Shown here: piece by piece, positions 1 through 8,765 of the stretch | Position numbering within the stretch: the first letter of the stretch is position 1 | Layout of the letters: every line of letters starts with the position of its first letter | Source of the DNA: Komagataeibacter sucrofermentans DSM 15973 | GTDB lineage: Bacteria > Pseudomonadota > Alphaproteobacteria > Acetobacterales > Acetobacteraceae | Direction: 5' to 3' | Assembly: GCF_040581405.1 (NCBI RefSeq) | Contig: NZ_CP137157.1 | Location: forward strand, 1,306,001-1,370,000 | Length of the DNA stretch: 64,000 nucleotides | Made by a program: the position numbers and the translations under genes | Notes under the pieces: generated by a model | What the model was told of the DNA's origin: nothing | Seen by the model: the letters and a program-made list of their open reading frames with translations, nothing else | Databases searched by the model: none

Positions 1-191
1 TGCTCGCCGATGGCGATACCGTTACGGTAACCAAGGACCTCAAGATCAAGGGAGCCTCCTCCGTGATCAAGGGTGGCACCAAGGTCAAGGGCATCCGGCT
101 GGTTGATGGCACGGACGGGCATAATATTGCCTGCAAGATTGCAGGTATTGGTGCAATCAACCTGAAATCTGAATTCGTCAGAAAAGCCTGA
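1..191 (+). CDS. PhnA/YjdM zinc-ribbon family protein, C-terminal part
   Basis: The window opens inside an open frame that reads to a TGA at 189-191 and encodes the last 63 residues. They contain [17 protein letters not shown] and [10 protein letters not shown], ending KSEFVRKA, which is the C-terminal SH3-like part of the PhnA/YjdM family. The N-terminal zinc ribbon lies upstream of the window. Despite the name phnA (alkylphosphonate uptake operon), the cellular role of this family is not settled. Family assignment is confident; function is not. Confidence 0.85.
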   Translation, partial: LADGDTVTVTKDLKIKGASSVIKGGTKVKGIRLVDGTDGHNIACKIAGIGAINLKSEFVRKA

Positions 192-235
192 TTACTGACC
201 GGGGTGGCCGTGCAACAGCATGTGCTGCCCCACCC

Positions 236-298
236 GCACCTGACAGATTGCCGTTTTTTAAATGAGACTGTCAGGTGCTGCCTTTAAAAGGCAGCACC
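236..298. repeat. Intergenic nested inverted repeats, possible terminator region
   Basis: Two perfect inverted repeats overlap here. An 11-bp pair at 236-246 and 268-278 encloses a T6 run. A second 11-bp stem at 274-284/288-298 forms GGTGCTGCCTT-taa-AAGGCAGCACC. They lie between the convergent PhnA-like gene and the dihydroxyacetone kinase gene, so they could end transcription from both sides. The second hairpin resembles one near 60,845, which suggests a dispersed genomic palindrome. Confidence 0.55.
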
Positions 299-342
299 CT
301 ACTATAGCTGAACGTTTATCAAACCACCTTCAGCGTTGCTTT

Positions 343-1977
343 TCAGCCAGCCGCCAGTCCTTCAAGCAGGCGGGCCACGGCCTCGGCGCCGGGGTCAGGC
401 ACGTTGCGCACGTGCTCGCTGGGCACGTAGGCGGCGCGGCCTGCGCGGGCGCTGTCCATGGTGGTTGTGGCATCGGCCCCCTTGCGCGCGGCCTGTGCTG
501 CCTGTTGCAGGCCACCTCCTGCGGCAAGCGCTTCAAGTGCGGGGTGGAGCGCATCGATCATGGTGCGGTCGCCCGGTTTCGCGCCGCCGCATTCCATCAT
601 ATGGGCCAGCCCTTCACGCAGGGCCTGCTGCCAGGGCTGGCTGCTGCGTCCTGCCGCCGAGAACATGATGGCGAACAGCACCCCGCTTGAGCCGCCCGCA
701 TGCTGGGTCAGGATATTGCCGATGGTCGCCATGAGCTGGTGCGGGTCATTCATGGGCAGGCGGTCGCGCACGGCGGTAATGTCACGCGCGGCGCTGGCGA
801 AGGTGGACCCCGCATCGCCATCGCCGATCTTGCCATCGAGTTCGTTCAGCGCGGCCTCGTTGGCCACCAGCACTTCAGCACCCCGCGCCAGCAGGCTGGC
901 TACAGCCGCATCATGGCCGGGCGTGAAGGGAAAGGCATCGGGCATGGCGGGCATGGGGGCCACGCTGGGGCTGCCAAAGGTGGCGATGCCGGGCCATGCA
1001 CGCGGCTGGGCGGGCGCCTGCAGGGCGGTGGCGATGGCCTCGTCCAGCTCGATCAGGGTGAGCGAGAAGCCGTTCATGTCCAGCGCCGTCATGAGCGGTG
1101 CCGGGCCGATCACGTGCGAGATGCGGCGGGCCAGCGGCGTGCGGCTGAAGGCTTCGAGCAGCAGCGCCATTTCCACTTCAGGCACGGTGCCCAGGTTGTT
1201 GAGCACAAGGGCGAAGCGGGTATTGCGCACGGTGGTGGGCAGGCTGTCCTCCAGCGTGCGGGCGGCGAGCGCCATCAGGTCATTCGCACCGGCAACGGCA
1301 ATGCGCTGCGCGCCCGGCTCGCCATGAATGCCAAGGCCAAGCTCGGCCTGGTCAGCGGCCAGGCGGCTGGCGCGGGCGGACTCATAAGGGTTGCAGTCCT
1401 CGAGCGCGAGGCCAATGGTGCGCATGCGCTTCGTGCCGTCGCGCACGAATTCGGTCACATGCTCCAGCGACCAGCCCTGCGCTGCGCCATAGCCTGCCAG
1501 CTTGTGCGCCAGCACCGTGCCCGCAACACCGCGCGGCGTGGCGGAACCCGGCAGGGCGATATCATCGCCCACGGTCACCATTTCCACCTTCTTGCCCAGC
1601 GCGCGGGCGCGCTCGGCGGCAAGACCGAAGTTCAGGCGGTCGCCGGTATAGTTCTTGACCACCAGCAGGCAGCCTGCCTCGCCTGTCGTGGCAAGGATCG
1701 CGGCCAGGATCGCATCGACGCAGGGAGAGGCGAACAGCGCGCCACACACTGCCGCAGTCAACATGCCATGCCCCACGAAGCCCGCATGCGCAGGCTCATG
1801 CCCCGATCCGCCACCCGAAATGACCGAAACCTCGTGGCGGTCGATCTCGCGGCGCATGATCACGCAGGTATCGGGGTAGCCATCCAGGCGGCACAGGTGG
1901 TGGCCCGCGCTTGAGCGCAGGAACCCGTCCAGTGCTTCGGTCACAACGGTTTCGCGCGTATTGAAAAAACGCTTCAT
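343..1977 (-). CDS. dhaKL: Dihydroxyacetone kinase, fused DhaK-DhaL type
   Basis: A 544-residue single-chain ATP-dependent dihydroxyacetone kinase. The N-terminal DhaK domain carries SGGGSGHEPAHAGFVG; its histidine is the residue that covalently binds substrate in this family. The C-terminal DhaL domain carries DGKIGDGDAGSTF, the acidic Mg/ATP-binding signature. The enzyme makes dihydroxyacetone phosphate, feeding ketone from membrane glycerol oxidation into central metabolism, which suits an acetic acid bacterium. The ATG at 1977 follows a GGGAGAG-like site; an in-frame ATG 33 bases upstream lacks one. The next leftward gene upstream is an aquaporin, so a glycerol/dihydroxyacetone unit is likely. 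Confidence 0.93.
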   Translation of the reverse strand: MKRFFNTRETVVTEALDGFLRSSAGHHLCRLDGYPDTCVIMRREIDRHEVSVISGGGSGHEPAHAGFVGHGMLTAAVCGALFASPCVDAILAAILATTGEAGCLLVVKNYTGDRLNFGLAAERARALGKKVEMVTVGDDIALPGSATPRGVAGTVLAHKLAGYGAAQGWSLEHVTEFVRDGTKRMRTIGLALEDCNPYESARASRLAADQAELGLGIHGEPGAQRIAVAGANDLMALAARTLEDSLPTTVRNTRFALVLNNLGTVPEVEMALLLEAFSRTPLARRISHVIGPAPLMTALDMNGFSLTLIELDEAIATALQAPAQPRAWPGIATFGSPSVAPMPAMPDAFPFTPGHDAAVASLLARGAEVLVANEAALNELDGKIGDGDAGSTFASAARDITAVRDRLPMNDPHQLMATIGNILTQHAGGSSGVLFAIMFSAAGRSSQPWQQALREGLAHMMECGGAKPGDRTMIDALHPALEALAAGGGLQQAAQAARKGADATTTMDSARAGRAAYVPSEHVRNVPDPGAEAVARLLEGLAAG

Positions 1978-2103
1978 TCTTATGCACTCTCCCTCGGCAG
2001 CCCATGGCATGCATGGCGGCGCGGCACTATGGCCGTTAATTCCCCCGCAGCAAAATAACGGAATATGTCACGTGTGGGTTGCGCCTTGCGCGGGCCTGGC
2101 TGT

Positions 2104-3027
2104 TCAGGCGGCTCCGGCGCCAGGGGGCACATGGTCGGGGTCATCGGGGTGGTTGAGCTTGCGGTGCGGGTCATCAAGCCCCGGCACGCGGCCATGGTGG
2201 CCAAAATTGACCAGACGCGCCTCAAGCAGGTGCAGCTTGCCCAGCAGGTTCATGCGAATGGCCATGACCGCAAGCGATGCCCCGGCAAAGGGCCCCACAA
2301 TATAAACCCACAGCCCCGACCATTGCCCGGCAAACAGTGCCGGGGCCAGCGTGCGTGCAAAATTGACGCTATTGCCCGAAAGCCATGCCGTAATCGGGTT
2401 GAGCACGAGAAAGAACAGCCCGCCCGACCATGGCGTGATGAACTTCCATCGCGGGTGGGCTGCCAGCCAGTACAGCATGGCGATCAGTGCCGCGGTCACG
2501 AACATTTCCGACCACATGGCCCACCAGATCGAAATATGGCCATAGGGCACGGTCGCGCCATAATGCACCGCCACGGCCATATTGCCCCACCAGGCGATCA
2601 GCCTGCCTGCTTCATACACCACCGCCGTGCCTATAAACGCGCCGATAACCTGCGCGATCATGTAGTTCAGCGCATCCACCCCGCCGATGCGCCTGGCCAG
2701 CGAGAACGCCAGGGTGACGGAAGGATTGATATGCGCGCCGCTGACCTTGCCGAACGGCGTCATGGCCGCCGCCGTGCCTGACAGGCCAAAGCAGAGCCCG
2801 CACAGCGCGGTCTGGATATAGGGATGATGCATGAGCACCGCGCCAAGCGGGCTGGCGGGCGCGCTGAGCAGGATGACAGCACTCAGGCCAAGGATCATGA
2901 GGATGGCGGTGGCGATCGCCTCGCAGAAATACAGCTTCCAGTGAAACAGGTTGTGCGGGTGCGGGTCGCCTGCCAGCGGGCGGTCATGCACATGGATATG
3001 AAGGTACGGCAGGTGTGGCAGGCGCAT
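2104..3027 (-). CDS. MIP-family aquaporin / glycerol channel with altered NPA boxes
   Basis: A 307-residue inner-membrane channel with six hydrophobic spans. The first pore motif reads SGAHINPSVT (NPS rather than NPA) and the second reads SVNFARTLAPA (NFA rather than NPA); the selectivity-filter arginine after the second box is kept. The cytoplasmic N terminus is His-rich (PHLPYLHIHVHDR, then DPHPHNLFHW). AAGGA nine bases before the ATG at 3027 fixes the start; an ATG at 3054 has no such site. It lies just upstream of, and on the same strand as, dihydroxyacetone kinase, so glycerol or dihydroxyacetone is a plausible substrate, though water cannot be excluded. Confidence 0.85.
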   Translation of the reverse strand: MRLPHLPYLHIHVHDRPLAGDPHPHNLFHWKLYFCEAIATAILMILGLSAVILLSAPASPLGAVLMHHPYIQTALCGLCFGLSGTAAAMTPFGKVSGAHINPSVTLAFSLARRIGGVDALNYMIAQVIGAFIGTAVVYEAGRLIAWWGNMAVAVHYGATVPYGHISIWWAMWSEMFVTAALIAMLYWLAAHPRWKFITPWSGGLFFLVLNPITAWLSGNSVNFARTLAPALFAGQWSGLWVYIVGPFAGASLAVMAIRMNLLGKLHLLEARLVNFGHHGRVPGLDDPHRKLNHPDDPDHVPPGAGAA

Positions 3028-3191
3028 GGCCGGGCATCCTTGTTTATGCAACATGGGTCCGGCGAAAGAAGCGTGTGGGAGGGGTCACGTCCCGGTGCGC
3101 GCCGGTGGTGGAGGCCAGCATAGCAGCCCCCGCACCGCCGGGGTCCGGTTTTGGCACAATCCAGTCATGCCATCACGAATTCGAAAGCCCC

Positions 3192-3662
3192 CTACCCTTG
3201 CGGGATCGATGCATCAAGGGCGGCCTGCAATATGTAAGCCGCCGCCATCTGGTCCACCACCTCGCCCCGGCGCTGGCGCGTCATGTCGGCTTCCGCGATC
3301 AGGAAGCGGTTTACCGCGGAGGAAGAAAGCCGTTCGTCCCACATGGCCGCAGGCAGTCCGGTCATGTCAGACAGGTTCAGCGTCCAGTCCCGCGCCGCCT
3401 GGGCGGCGGGGCCAAAGCTGCCATCAAGCGATAGCGGCAGGCCCACCACCAGGCCGCCGACATCCTGCGCGCGGGCAATCCTGCTGATTTCGGCCGCATT
3501 GACCGACAGTTTACCGCGTTTGAGCCCCATGTGCGGGGAGGCGAGCATCAGGCCGACATCGGACAGGGCGATGCCGATCGTTTTTTTGCCGGGGTCAAGG
3601 CCAAGCAGGCGCTGGTCGCGGCGCAGGCCTGCGCGGAGATCGGATATGTTGAACAGGGGCAT
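3192..3662 (-). CDS. ruvX: RuvX/YqgF Holliday-junction resolvase-like protein
   Basis: A 156-residue protein of the RNase H-like YqgF fold. It shows LGLDPGKKTIGIALSD at residues 20-35 (first catalytic Asp), LVVGLPLSLDGS, WDERLSSSAVNR (catalytic Glu region) and VDQMAAAYILQ near the C terminus (last catalytic Asp). The family acts in 16S rRNA 5' processing and has been proposed as a Holliday-junction resolvase. It is transcribed away from gatC with 75 bases between start codons, so the two share a divergent promoter region. A longer upstream reading would run into gatC and was not used. Confidence 0.92.
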   Translation of the reverse strand: MPLFNISDLRAGLRRDQRLLGLDPGKKTIGIALSDVGLMLASPHMGLKRGKLSVNAAEISRIARAQDVGGLVVGLPLSLDGSFGPAAQAARDWTLNLSDMTGLPAAMWDERLSSSAVNRFLIAEADMTRQRRGEVVDQMAAAYILQAALDASIPQG

Positions 3663-3737
3663 GGTCGGGGGTATGTTCCTCAGCGGTCCTGCGCCGCAGG
3701 ATATTCTGCCCCTGTTCTGATGGAAAGTTATTGCTTC

Positions 3738-4025
3738 ATGTCGCTTGATCCCGCGACCGTCCGCCGCATTGCCAGACTGGCACGGATTGGTATTGACGAG
3801 TCTGATGTTCCTGCCCTGCAAGGGGAGCTTAACGGGATCCTCGGCTGGGTCGAGCAGTTGAACGAGGTCGATGTCGAGGGGGTGACCCCCATGGTCGGCA
3901 CGGGCCATGCCGCCCTGCGCACGCGCCCGGACGTGGTGACCGATGGCAACTGCCGTGATGCCGTGCTGTCCAACGCGCCCGATGGCGTTGGCCCCTTCTA
4001 TACCGTGCCCAAGGTTGTTGAATAA
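3738..4025 (+). CDS. gatC: Asp/Glu-tRNA amidotransferase subunit C
   Basis: A 95-residue GatC that bridges GatA and GatB in the cytosolic amidotransferase, which converts misacylated Glu-tRNAGln or Asp-tRNAAsn to the amide. Recognisable stretches are [31 protein letters not shown] and RPDVVTDG. The chosen ATG gives [10 protein letters not shown]; an in-frame ATG at 3720 would add six residues and cannot be excluded. gatA starts one base after the stop codon, so the subunits are made from one message. Confidence 0.93.
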   Translation: MSLDPATVRRIARLARIGIDESDVPALQGELNGILGWVEQLNEVDVEGVTPMVGTGHAALRTRPDVVTDGNCRDAVLSNAPDGVGPFYTVPKVVE

Positions 4026-4026
4026 G

Positions 4027-5511
4027 ATGAGCCTGACCGAACTGACAATTGCCGATGCCGCAAGCGGCCTGCGTGCACGCAAATTCAGCGCCGTGGAGCT
4101 GGTGCGCGCGCATACCGATGCCATCGATGCCCTGAACCCGCGCCTGAACGCCTACATCACCCCCACCCGTGAGGCAGCGCTCAAGGCGGCGCAGCAGGCA
4201 GATGAGGCGCTGGTAAAGGGCGAGGCCCGTAGCCTGACCGGCATCCCGCTGGGCATCAAGGACCTGTTCTGCACCAATGGCGTGCGGACCACGGCGGCGA
4301 GCAATATCCTCAAGAATTTCGTGCCCCCCTATGAAAGCACGGTCACGGCCAACCTGCTGCGTGATGGCGCGGTGTTCGTGGGCAAGACCAACCTTGATGA
4401 ATTCGCCATGGGGTCGGCCAACATCACCTCCGCTTTCGGCCCGGTTGAAAACCCGTGGAAGCGTAACGGCGATGACGCGGCGCTGGTGCCCGGCGGCTCG
4501 TCTGGCGGGTCGGCTGCCGCCGTGGCCGCCGGGCTGGCCATGGGGGCGACCGGCACCGATACCGGCGGCTCCATCCGCCAGCCCGCCGCCTATTGCGGCA
4601 TTGTCGGGCTCAAGCCGACCTATGGCCGGTGCAGCCGGTTTGGCACCATTGCCTATGCCTCGTCGCTCGATCAGGCAGGCCCGATGGCGCGCAGCGTGCG
4701 CGACTGCGCCATCATGCTCCAGTCCATGGCCGGTTTTGACGAGCGTGACAGCACCAGTGTCAACTGCGACGTGCCGGATTATTCCGCCGCCGTGGGCCGT
4801 AGCCTGAAGGGGCTGAAGGTAGGCATCCCCGCAGAATACCGCGCCGAGGGCCTTTCTGCCGAGATTGCGGCGGCATGGCAGCAGGGCATTGAATGGCTCA
4901 AAGCGGCAGGCTGCGAGATTGTGGATGTGTCCCTGCCCCACACGAAATATGGTCTTGCCACGTACTATATCGTGGCGCCTGCCGAGTGTTCCTCCAACCT
5001 CGCCCGCTACGATGGCCTGCGCTTTGGCGAGCGCGTGCCGGGCGACACGCTTGATGCCATGTATGAAGCCACCCGCCGCGCGGGCTTTGGCCCGGAGGTG
5101 CGCCGCCGCATCATGATGGGCACCTATGTGCTCTCGGCTGGCTATTACGATGCCTATTACCTGAAGGCCCAGAAGGTTCGTACTCTCATCCGCCGCGACT
5201 TTACCGAGGCTTTCCAGAAGGTGGATGTCTTGCTCACCCCCACCGCGCCCACCCCTGCTTTCGCGCAGGGTGAACAGAGTGATGATCCGGTCCAGATGTA
5301 CCTGAACGATATTTTCACCGTGCCTGCCTCCATGGCTGGCATGCCCGCCATGTCCGTGCCCGTGGGGCTGGGCGCTACCGGCCTGCCGCTGGGCCTGCAG
5401 CTTATTGGCCGCCCGTTTGACGAGGAAACCCTGCTGGCCACCGGCAGCGCGCTGGAACAGGCCGCAGGCTTTACCCACCGTCCTGCCATCCGTGCGGAGG
5501 CCACGAAATGA
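4027..5511 (+). CDS. gatA: Asp/Glu-tRNA amidotransferase subunit A
   Basis: A 494-residue amidase-signature enzyme that hydrolyses glutamine and channels ammonia to GatB. The catalytic Lys lies in [11 protein letters not shown], the cis-Ser in [15 protein letters not shown] and the nucleophilic Ser in [15 protein letters not shown]. It starts one base after gatC, and its stop overlaps the gatB start as ATGA, a translational-coupling arrangement. The length is normal for the family. A long open frame on the opposite strand is a high-GC shadow. Confidence 0.97.
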   Translation: MSLTELTIADAASGLRARKFSAVELVRAHTDAIDALNPRLNAYITPTREAALKAAQQADEALVKGEARSLTGIPLGIKDLFCTNGVRTTAASNILKNFVPPYESTVTANLLRDGAVFVGKTNLDEFAMGSANITSAFGPVENPWKRNGDDAALVPGGSSGGSAAAVAAGLAMGATGTDTGGSIRQPAAYCGIVGLKPTYGRCSRFGTIAYASSLDQAGPMARSVRDCAIMLQSMAGFDERDSTSVNCDVPDYSAAVGRSLKGLKVGIPAEYRAEGLSAEIAAAWQQGIEWLKAAGCEIVDVSLPHTKYGLATYYIVAPAECSSNLARYDGLRFGERVPGDTLDAMYEATRRAGFGPEVRRRIMMGTYVLSAGYYDAYYLKAQKVRTLIRRDFTEAFQKVDVLLTPTAPTPAFAQGEQSDDPVQMYLNDIFTVPASMAGMPAMSVPVGLGATGLPLGLQLIGRPFDEETLLATGSALEQAAGFTHRPAIRAEATK

Positions 5512-6956
5512 CCTACACGATCGAAGGCAAGACCGGCGCGTGGGAAATCGTGGTGGGCCTTGAGGTTCATGCGCAGGTCATCAGTCATTCCAAGCTGTTT
5601 TCCGGGGCATCGGCCTCTTATGGCGGTGAGCCGAACACGCATGTGAGCCTGGTCGATGCGGGCTTTCCGGGCATGCTGCCGGTGCTGAACCAGGAATGCG
5701 TGGCCCAGGCCATCCGCACGGGCCTCGGCCTGCGTGCGCGCATCAATCTGGAAAGCCGGTTTGACCGCAAGAACTACTTCTATGCCGATCTGCCCACGGG
5801 CTACCAGATCAGCCAGTTCACCCACCCGATCGTGGGTGAAGGCACGGTCGAGATCGAACTGAGCGACGGCACCGTGCGCCATATCGGCATCACGCGCCTG
5901 CACATGGAGCAGGATGCGGGCAAGTCCATGCATGACCAGGACCCTGCCCGCTCCTTCATCGATCTCAACCGTGCCGGCGTGGCGCTGATGGAGATCGTGA
6001 GCGAGCCGGACATTCGCTGCCCGGAGGAAGCCGGCGCCTACCTGCGCAAGCTGCGCCAGATCCTGCGTTACCTGGGCACGTGCGATGGCAACATGGAGGA
6101 AGGCTCCATGCGTGCCGACGTGAACGTGTCGGTGCGCAAGGCGGGCGAGCCGTTCCGCACGCGTTGCGAGATCAAGAACGTCAACTCGATCCGCTATGTC
6201 ATGCACGCCATCGAGGTCGAGGCTACGCGCCAGATCGAGGTGTGGGAAGATGGTGTCGAGGTGGATCAGGAAACCCGCCTGTTCGACCCGGCCCGCAACG
6301 AGACCCGCTCGCTGCGCAGCAAGGAAGATGCCCACGATTACCGCTACTTCCCCGACCCTGACCTGCTGCCTCTGGTCGTGGAGCAGGCCTGGGTGGACGA
6401 ACTCGAGCGTGGTCTGCCCGAACTGCCGGATGACAAGCGTGATCGCTTCGTCAAGGAATATGGCATCCCCCGCTACGACGCCAGCGTGCTGGTGGCCGAG
6501 CAGGCCATTGCCGATTATTATGAGGAAGTGGCCAAAGGCCGCGATGCCCGCCTTGCCGCCAACTGGGTGACGGGTGACCTGTTTGGCGCGCTCAACCGCA
6601 CCGGTCGCACCATTACCGATAGCCCGATCTCGGCTGCGGCACTGGGCGGCATGCTGGATCTGGTGTCGGACAAGACCATCAATGGCAAGATCGCCAAGGA
6701 AGTGTTCGAGGACATGCTCGAGACTGGCGACAGTGCTGCTGACATCGTGGAGCGCAAGGGCCTGAAGCAGGTGACGGACACCGGCGCGATTGATGCCGCT
6801 GTAGCCGATGTAATGGCCCGTAATGCCGACAAGGTGGAAGAATACCGTGGCGGCAAGGACCGGCTGTTCGGCTTTTTTGTTGGCCAGGTGATGAAAGCCA
6901 TGGCGGGCAAGGCCAATCCGGCCATGGTGAACGAAGCCCTGAAAAAAGTTTTGTAA
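5508..6956 (+). CDS. gatB: Asp/Glu-tRNA amidotransferase subunit B
   Basis: A 482-residue GatB, the tRNA-binding and glutamyl-phosphate-forming subunit. The N-terminal [12 protein letters not shown] begins the kinase-like cradle, and [20 protein letters not shown] is the family signature. The C-terminal YqeY-like tail domain ends near VNEALKKVL. It overlaps gatA by four bases and closes the gatCAB operon. No glutaminyl-tRNA synthetase is in view; most Alphaproteobacteria use this indirect pathway. Confidence 0.97.
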   Translation: MTYTIEGKTGAWEIVVGLEVHAQVISHSKLFSGASASYGGEPNTHVSLVDAGFPGMLPVLNQECVAQAIRTGLGLRARINLESRFDRKNYFYADLPTGYQISQFTHPIVGEGTVEIELSDGTVRHIGITRLHMEQDAGKSMHDQDPARSFIDLNRAGVALMEIVSEPDIRCPEEAGAYLRKLRQILRYLGTCDGNMEEGSMRADVNVSVRKAGEPFRTRCEIKNVNSIRYVMHAIEVEATRQIEVWEDGVEVDQETRLFDPARNETRSLRSKEDAHDYRYFPDPDLLPLVVEQAWVDELERGLPELPDDKRDRFVKEYGIPRYDASVLVAEQAIADYYEEVAKGRDARLAANWVTGDLFGALNRTGRTITDSPISAAALGGMLDLVSDKTINGKIAKEVFEDMLETGDSAADIVERKGLKQVTDTGAIDAAVADVMARNADKVEEYRGGKDRLFGFFVGQVMKAMAGKANPAMVNEALKKVL

Positions 6957-7035
6957 AAACGGGCTTTAACGCATTTTAGGGCTATGCAGGGTTGCCGCAA
7001 CACGCTAGAAGCAGCCCTGCAAACGCCGTGTTACT

Positions 7036-7041
7036 TATAAT
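7036..7041 (+). promoter_or_regulatory. -10 box of the tRNA-Ser gene
   Basis: A perfect TATAAT lies 15 bases before the mature 5' end of tRNA-Ser, as expected for a promoter that starts transcription 7-8 bases upstream of the tRNA. No strong -35 element is visible at the usual spacing. It lies 80 bases after the gatB stop codon. Confidence 0.6.
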
Positions 7042-7055
7042 GCGCGCTCTTCGGC

Positions 7056-7148
7056 GGAGGGGTGGCCGAGTGGCTGAAGGCGGCGGTTTGCTAAACCGTT
7101 ATACGATGTCAAGTCGTATCGAGAGTTCGAATCTCTTCCCCTCCGCCA
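7056..7148 (+). tRNA. tRNA-Ser (anticodon GCU), integration target
   Basis: A 93-base class II tRNA. The acceptor stem GGAGGGG pairs with CCCCTCC, there is a long variable arm, the anticodon stem encloses the loop TTGCTAA (anticodon GCT, reading AGC/AGU serine codons), the T arm contains GAGTTCGAATCTC, and CCA is encoded. Its 3' two thirds from 7085 recur twice downstream as attachment-site copies, so the gene is the insertion target for three elements. The 3' half present here is the segment restored by integration, so the gene stays functional. Confidence 0.97.
7085..7148 (+). other. attL of prophage 1 (64-bp core in tRNA-Ser)
   Basis: From GGTTTGCTAAACC to the CCA end, 64 bases match the copy at 49,463-49,526 with two differences, and the last 61 bases are repeated at 57,450-57,510. 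Bases just beyond the core here (GAACTTATTGAAAAATAAG) also follow the third copy, showing that the elements entering at both places had related left ends. The exact crossover position cannot be read from sequence. Confidence 0.88.
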
Positions 7149-7176
7149 GAACTTATTGAAAAATAAGCAGAAATTA

Positions 7177-7206
7177 CCAAGCGCCCTACGGGGCGCTTTG
7201 GTCGTT
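7177..7206 (+). terminator. Terminator after tRNA-Ser / end of int
   Basis: CCAAGCGCCC and GGGGCGCTTTGG form a GC-rich stem with a 3-4 base loop, followed by TCGTTTTG. It lies on element-derived DNA just past attL and can end the tRNA transcript; read the other way it follows the integrase stop. A near-identical copy is at 57,537-57,570 beside the third attachment copy. Confidence 0.7.
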
Positions 7207-7219
7207 TTGGGATGGTTTT

Positions 7220-8344
7220 TCAGGCCATTGTGGGGGATTTTGTGGGGACCCCTTCAAAAATCTGCTCAGCCTGGAACTGGACACGCTCCTGTTCCTCCAC
7301 GGTCAGGAAGCCCAGATAGTTCTGTTCGGTCACCTTCACGGAACTGTGTCCGAGATGCCGTGACAGACGATAGATATTCCCCCCTTCTTTCAGCCAGCGC
7401 ACCGCAAAGGCATGCCGCAGGCCATGCACCCCGAAGCGCCGGAATAGCGGGTTGTCGCGCAGGATGCGCCTCATGACCTGGGCATGGTTTGATGAGAAAT
7501 TGGCGAACGGCTTGCCCGTGGTGCCGCTCGTGTAGAGAAAGCCCGTGGCCGCTCCCTGCCCCAGCGCCTGGGTGGCATTGCCGCCGGGCGTGTGCCAGCT
7601 GATGGTGCGCGGCCTGCTGGTCTTTGTTTTGGTCAGCAGGATCTGGCGCTTGGGATTGTCCACCTGCCAGCGCTCCAGCATCACGGCCTCGTTCATCCGC
7701 ATGCCAGTCTCGGCCAGTAGGGTCAGGATGCCCGCGATGCCGGGCGGGGCTGCATCGATGGCGGTCTGGATTTCCCGGCGCGTGGGTGGCCGCCTGGGCT
7801 CACGACGCTCACGGATGATCGTGCGATCGAATGCCTGGACCGGGTTGTCGGTGCGCCAGCCGATTGAGCAGCAGAAGCTCAGCAGGCGCGAGAGTGCGGT
7901 CAGGTCGCGCTGGATGGAGGCGTTGGAAATCTGTTTCCCCTCCCCGTGCGGCCTGACCGAGCCGATGCGCTTGCGGTCGCTGATCCAGTCGGCAATGTCG
8001 CGTGTTGTGATGGAGGCTACCAGCAGGGAGCCGAAACGCTCGTCAAACCGGCGGATGCTGGACAGGTAGCGTGTGCGGACTGAGTCCTTCACCCCGTCCA
8101 GCCCCTCGGTCGACCAGCGCACGACCGCGGCTTTCCAAGATTCCTCGCCGGGTACGTCCAGGGCGGTTCTTTCCAGCCGCAGGCGCAGGGCCTTTATCCG
8201 TTTTTCCGCTTCCCGCGCATCAGTTGTGCATAGGCTGTGTCGGTATCGTTCGCCTCGAATGACGATTTCCGCCCACCATGTATCGCCGCGAAGGAAGCAG
8301 TTCTTCGGTTTTTTGGTCGGCTGTCTACGCGGTGGCTTTGGCAA
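7220..8344 (-). CDS. int: Prophage tyrosine integrase
   Basis: A 374-residue tyrosine recombinase. The catalytic domain shows AETGMRMNEAVM (first Arg), VHGLRHAFAVRWL (His and second Arg), LGHSSVKVTEQNY (His and nucleophile Tyr). An N-terminal arm-type domain (WWAEIVIRGERYRHSL) and a SAM-like core-binding region precede it. Its 3' end lies 72 bases from attL. The 3' codons are closely matched by a relic at 57,582-57,663. Its 5' end overlaps the excisionase-like gene by 151 bases, unusually long for this operon. Confidence 0.93.
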   Translation of the reverse strand: MPKPPRRQPTKKPKNCFLRGDTWWAEIVIRGERYRHSLCTTDAREAEKRIKALRLRLERTALDVPGEESWKAAVVRWSTEGLDGVKDSVRTRYLSSIRRFDERFGSLLVASITTRDIADWISDRKRIGSVRPHGEGKQISNASIQRDLTALSRLLSFCCSIGWRTDNPVQAFDRTIIRERREPRRPPTRREIQTAIDAAPPGIAGILTLLAETGMRMNEAVMLERWQVDNPKRQILLTKTKTSRPRTISWHTPGGNATQALGQGAATGFLYTSGTTGKPFANFSSNHAQVMRRILRDNPLFRRFGVHGLRHAFAVRWLKEGGNIYRLSRHLGHSSVKVTEQNYLGFLTVEEQERVQFQAEQIFEGVPTKSPTMA

Positions 8345-8538
8345 TTAAGGGCCTCCTGTTCAATGATCCATGCTTCAATGCGGGCGGGGCTGAACGTCCA
8401 GCGGCGGCCGATCTTGGCGGCCGGGATCTCGCCGCGCTGGGCGAGTGCGAGGATGGTGCGGTGGGGCACGCCAGTGCGTTCGGCAATGGTGTGCGCGTCA
8501 ACGCGCTTTTCCATCATGTGGGCTGGGGCTGCGGTCAT
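8194..8538 (-). CDS. Helix-turn-helix excisionase/AlpA-like protein
   Basis: 114 residues with a MerR/excisionase-type DNA-binding segment: AHTIAERTGVPHRTILALAQ followed by the wing-like IGRRWTFSPARIEAWI. Small proteins of this kind next to an integrase direct excision or regulate int. It starts in an ATGA overlap with the preceding gene. The last 50 residues lie inside the int reading region and look low in structure, so the functional part is probably residues 1-65. Confidence 0.7.
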   Translation of the reverse strand: MTAAPAHMMEKRVDAHTIAERTGVPHRTILALAQRGEIPAAKIGRRWTFSPARIEAWIIEQEALNCQSHRVDSRPKNRRTASFAAIHGGRKSSFEANDTDTAYAQLMRGKRKNG

Positions 8539-8765
8539 CGGTCTTCCCTGCCCTCCTTCGGCCACGCCATCGTGCCGCGCGCGCGGATGAGCCTGCGGCC
8601 GCCCTCGGTCACCAGCGGGCCACGGAACACGATGCGGCATGGGCCATCATCCTCGCGCACGATGCCCACGTACTCGCCCCGGCCATTGCCGTGGATCTCG
8701 ATGCTGTAGATCTCACGCCCAAAGTCGAGGCCTTGCAGGATCGGGTGGTTGGCAAGGTCACTCAT
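8535..8765 (-). CDS. Small prophage protein of unknown function
   Basis: 76 residues, unrecognised. It contains HPILQGLDFGREIYSIEIH and a basic tail (RRLIRARGTMAWPKEG), predicted soluble. Both ends overlap neighbours as ATGA (8762-8765 and 8535-8538), fixing the start and placing it in the coupled left operon. A longer in-frame start at 8813 is inside the previous gene and was not used. Confidence 0.65.
   Translation of the reverse strand: MSDLANHPILQGLDFGREIYSIEIHGNGRGEYVGIVREDDGPCRIVFRGPLVTEGGRRLIRARGTMAWPKEGREDR

Noticed and set aside
3829-6335. Long leftward open frames opposite gatA and gatB (549 and 392 codons)
   Set aside because: High-GC shadow frames: the sense strand encodes complete GatA and GatB, and the antisense products are His/Gly/Arg-rich without motifs or ribosome sites.
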